From Druceiella hillmani (Eukaryota; Arthropoda; Insecta; Lepidoptera; Hepialidae), in assembly GCA_039881145.1 (NCBI GenBank), contig JAYKKI010000003.1:9506001-9570000 (forward strand): a stretch of DNA of 64,000 nt. The letters are read 5' to 3'. The notes below the pieces were generated by a model that did not search any database, was not told the DNA's origin, and was given only the letters and a program-made list of their open reading frames with translations. The translations under genes and the position numbers were made by a program. The first letter of the stretch is position 1; each line of letters starts with the position of its first letter. Below are positions 63,825 to 64,000 of this stretch, one piece after another.

Positions 63825-63870
63825 CATATTTATTCGGGAATTTCCCCACGGAAATTCCCGAATAAATATG
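63825..63870. repeat. Perfect 46-bp hairpin
   Basis: A perfect 21-bp stem (63825-63845 with 63850-63870) closes a 4-base loop, 'ccac'. It sits immediately before the transposon-tail sequence at the window end and could mark a small inverted insertion or be part of that element. Confidence 0.95.
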
Positions 63871-63874
63871 TTCG

Positions 63875-64000
63875 AATGTAAGCCATTGAAATACATGCGG
63901 GTAATATGCTTTTCATGTACCTAATTTCAAGTTTGTACGTCAAGTGGTTTCTGAGAATAACGGCTGTAACCGACAGACGGGCAGACGCGTAAATCAATTT
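63875..64000 (+). repeat. Partial transposon 3' tail at window end
   Basis: 'gtacgtcaagtggtttctga', 'gaataacggctgtaacc' and 'gacagacgggcagac' form the pre-terminal block known from insect non-LTR/SINE 3' ends, similar to the copies at 400-695 and 40010-40375. It is cut off by the window boundary. Confidence 0.55.

Overview
This window looks like intergenic, transposon-rich nuclear DNA from an insect; I cannot name the order. It is strongly AT-rich by eye, carries many long (TA)n and (CA)n microsatellites, and has no operons or long open frames. The coding traces that can be recognised are decayed insect retroelements: an APE/RT/RNase H LINE, an RTE-like LINE and a gypsy/errantivirus-type LTR element. 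No complete host gene was found. The only host-like candidate is a possible 3' terminal exon near 23.3 kb. No tRNA, rRNA or CRISPR array was recognised.

Layout. 0.4-0.7 kb: degenerate transposon 3' tail. 3.2-11.2 kb: copy A of a large unclassified repeat. 11.2-24.3 kb: AT-rich unique DNA with a long hairpin, short tandem duplications, a 51-codon reading frame and the candidate exon. 24.3-27.5 kb: minus-strand LINE pseudogene (endonuclease, reverse transcriptase, RNase H, terminal Cys cluster). 27.6-28.65 kb: foldback element with about 200-bp arms. 28.7-35.8 kb: microsatellites and featureless DNA. 35.8-37.5 kb: plus-strand RTE-like LINE remnant. 37.8-38.9 kb: two hairpins and a MITE-like element. 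40.0-40.4 kb: another transposon 3' tail. 40.6-44.4 kb: broken errantivirus-like element, with gag tail, reverse transcriptase, RNase H, env remnant and a probable 3' LTR. 44.9-53.5 kb: copy B of the large repeat, in opposite orientation to copy A and containing a 4.7-kb foldback structure with arms of about 1.2-1.3 kb. 55-57 kb: minus-strand remnant of a probable transposon protein. 57-64 kb: AT-rich DNA with microsatellites, tandem repeats and hairpins.

The most interesting structure is the copy A / copy B pair. The two copies align in inverted orientation over about 8 kb, on both flanks. The roughly 2.2-2.7-kb core (6.93-9.66 kb in A, 47.5-49.65 kb in B) is instead in the same orientation in both. 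In B that core lies exactly between the two long inverted arms, so the simplest reading is a flip of the core by recombination between the arms. The repeat has two short peptide-like segments conserved between copies that I cannot assign to any family. It may be an undescribed large foldback-type element. All alignments here were made by eye, and no identity values were computed.
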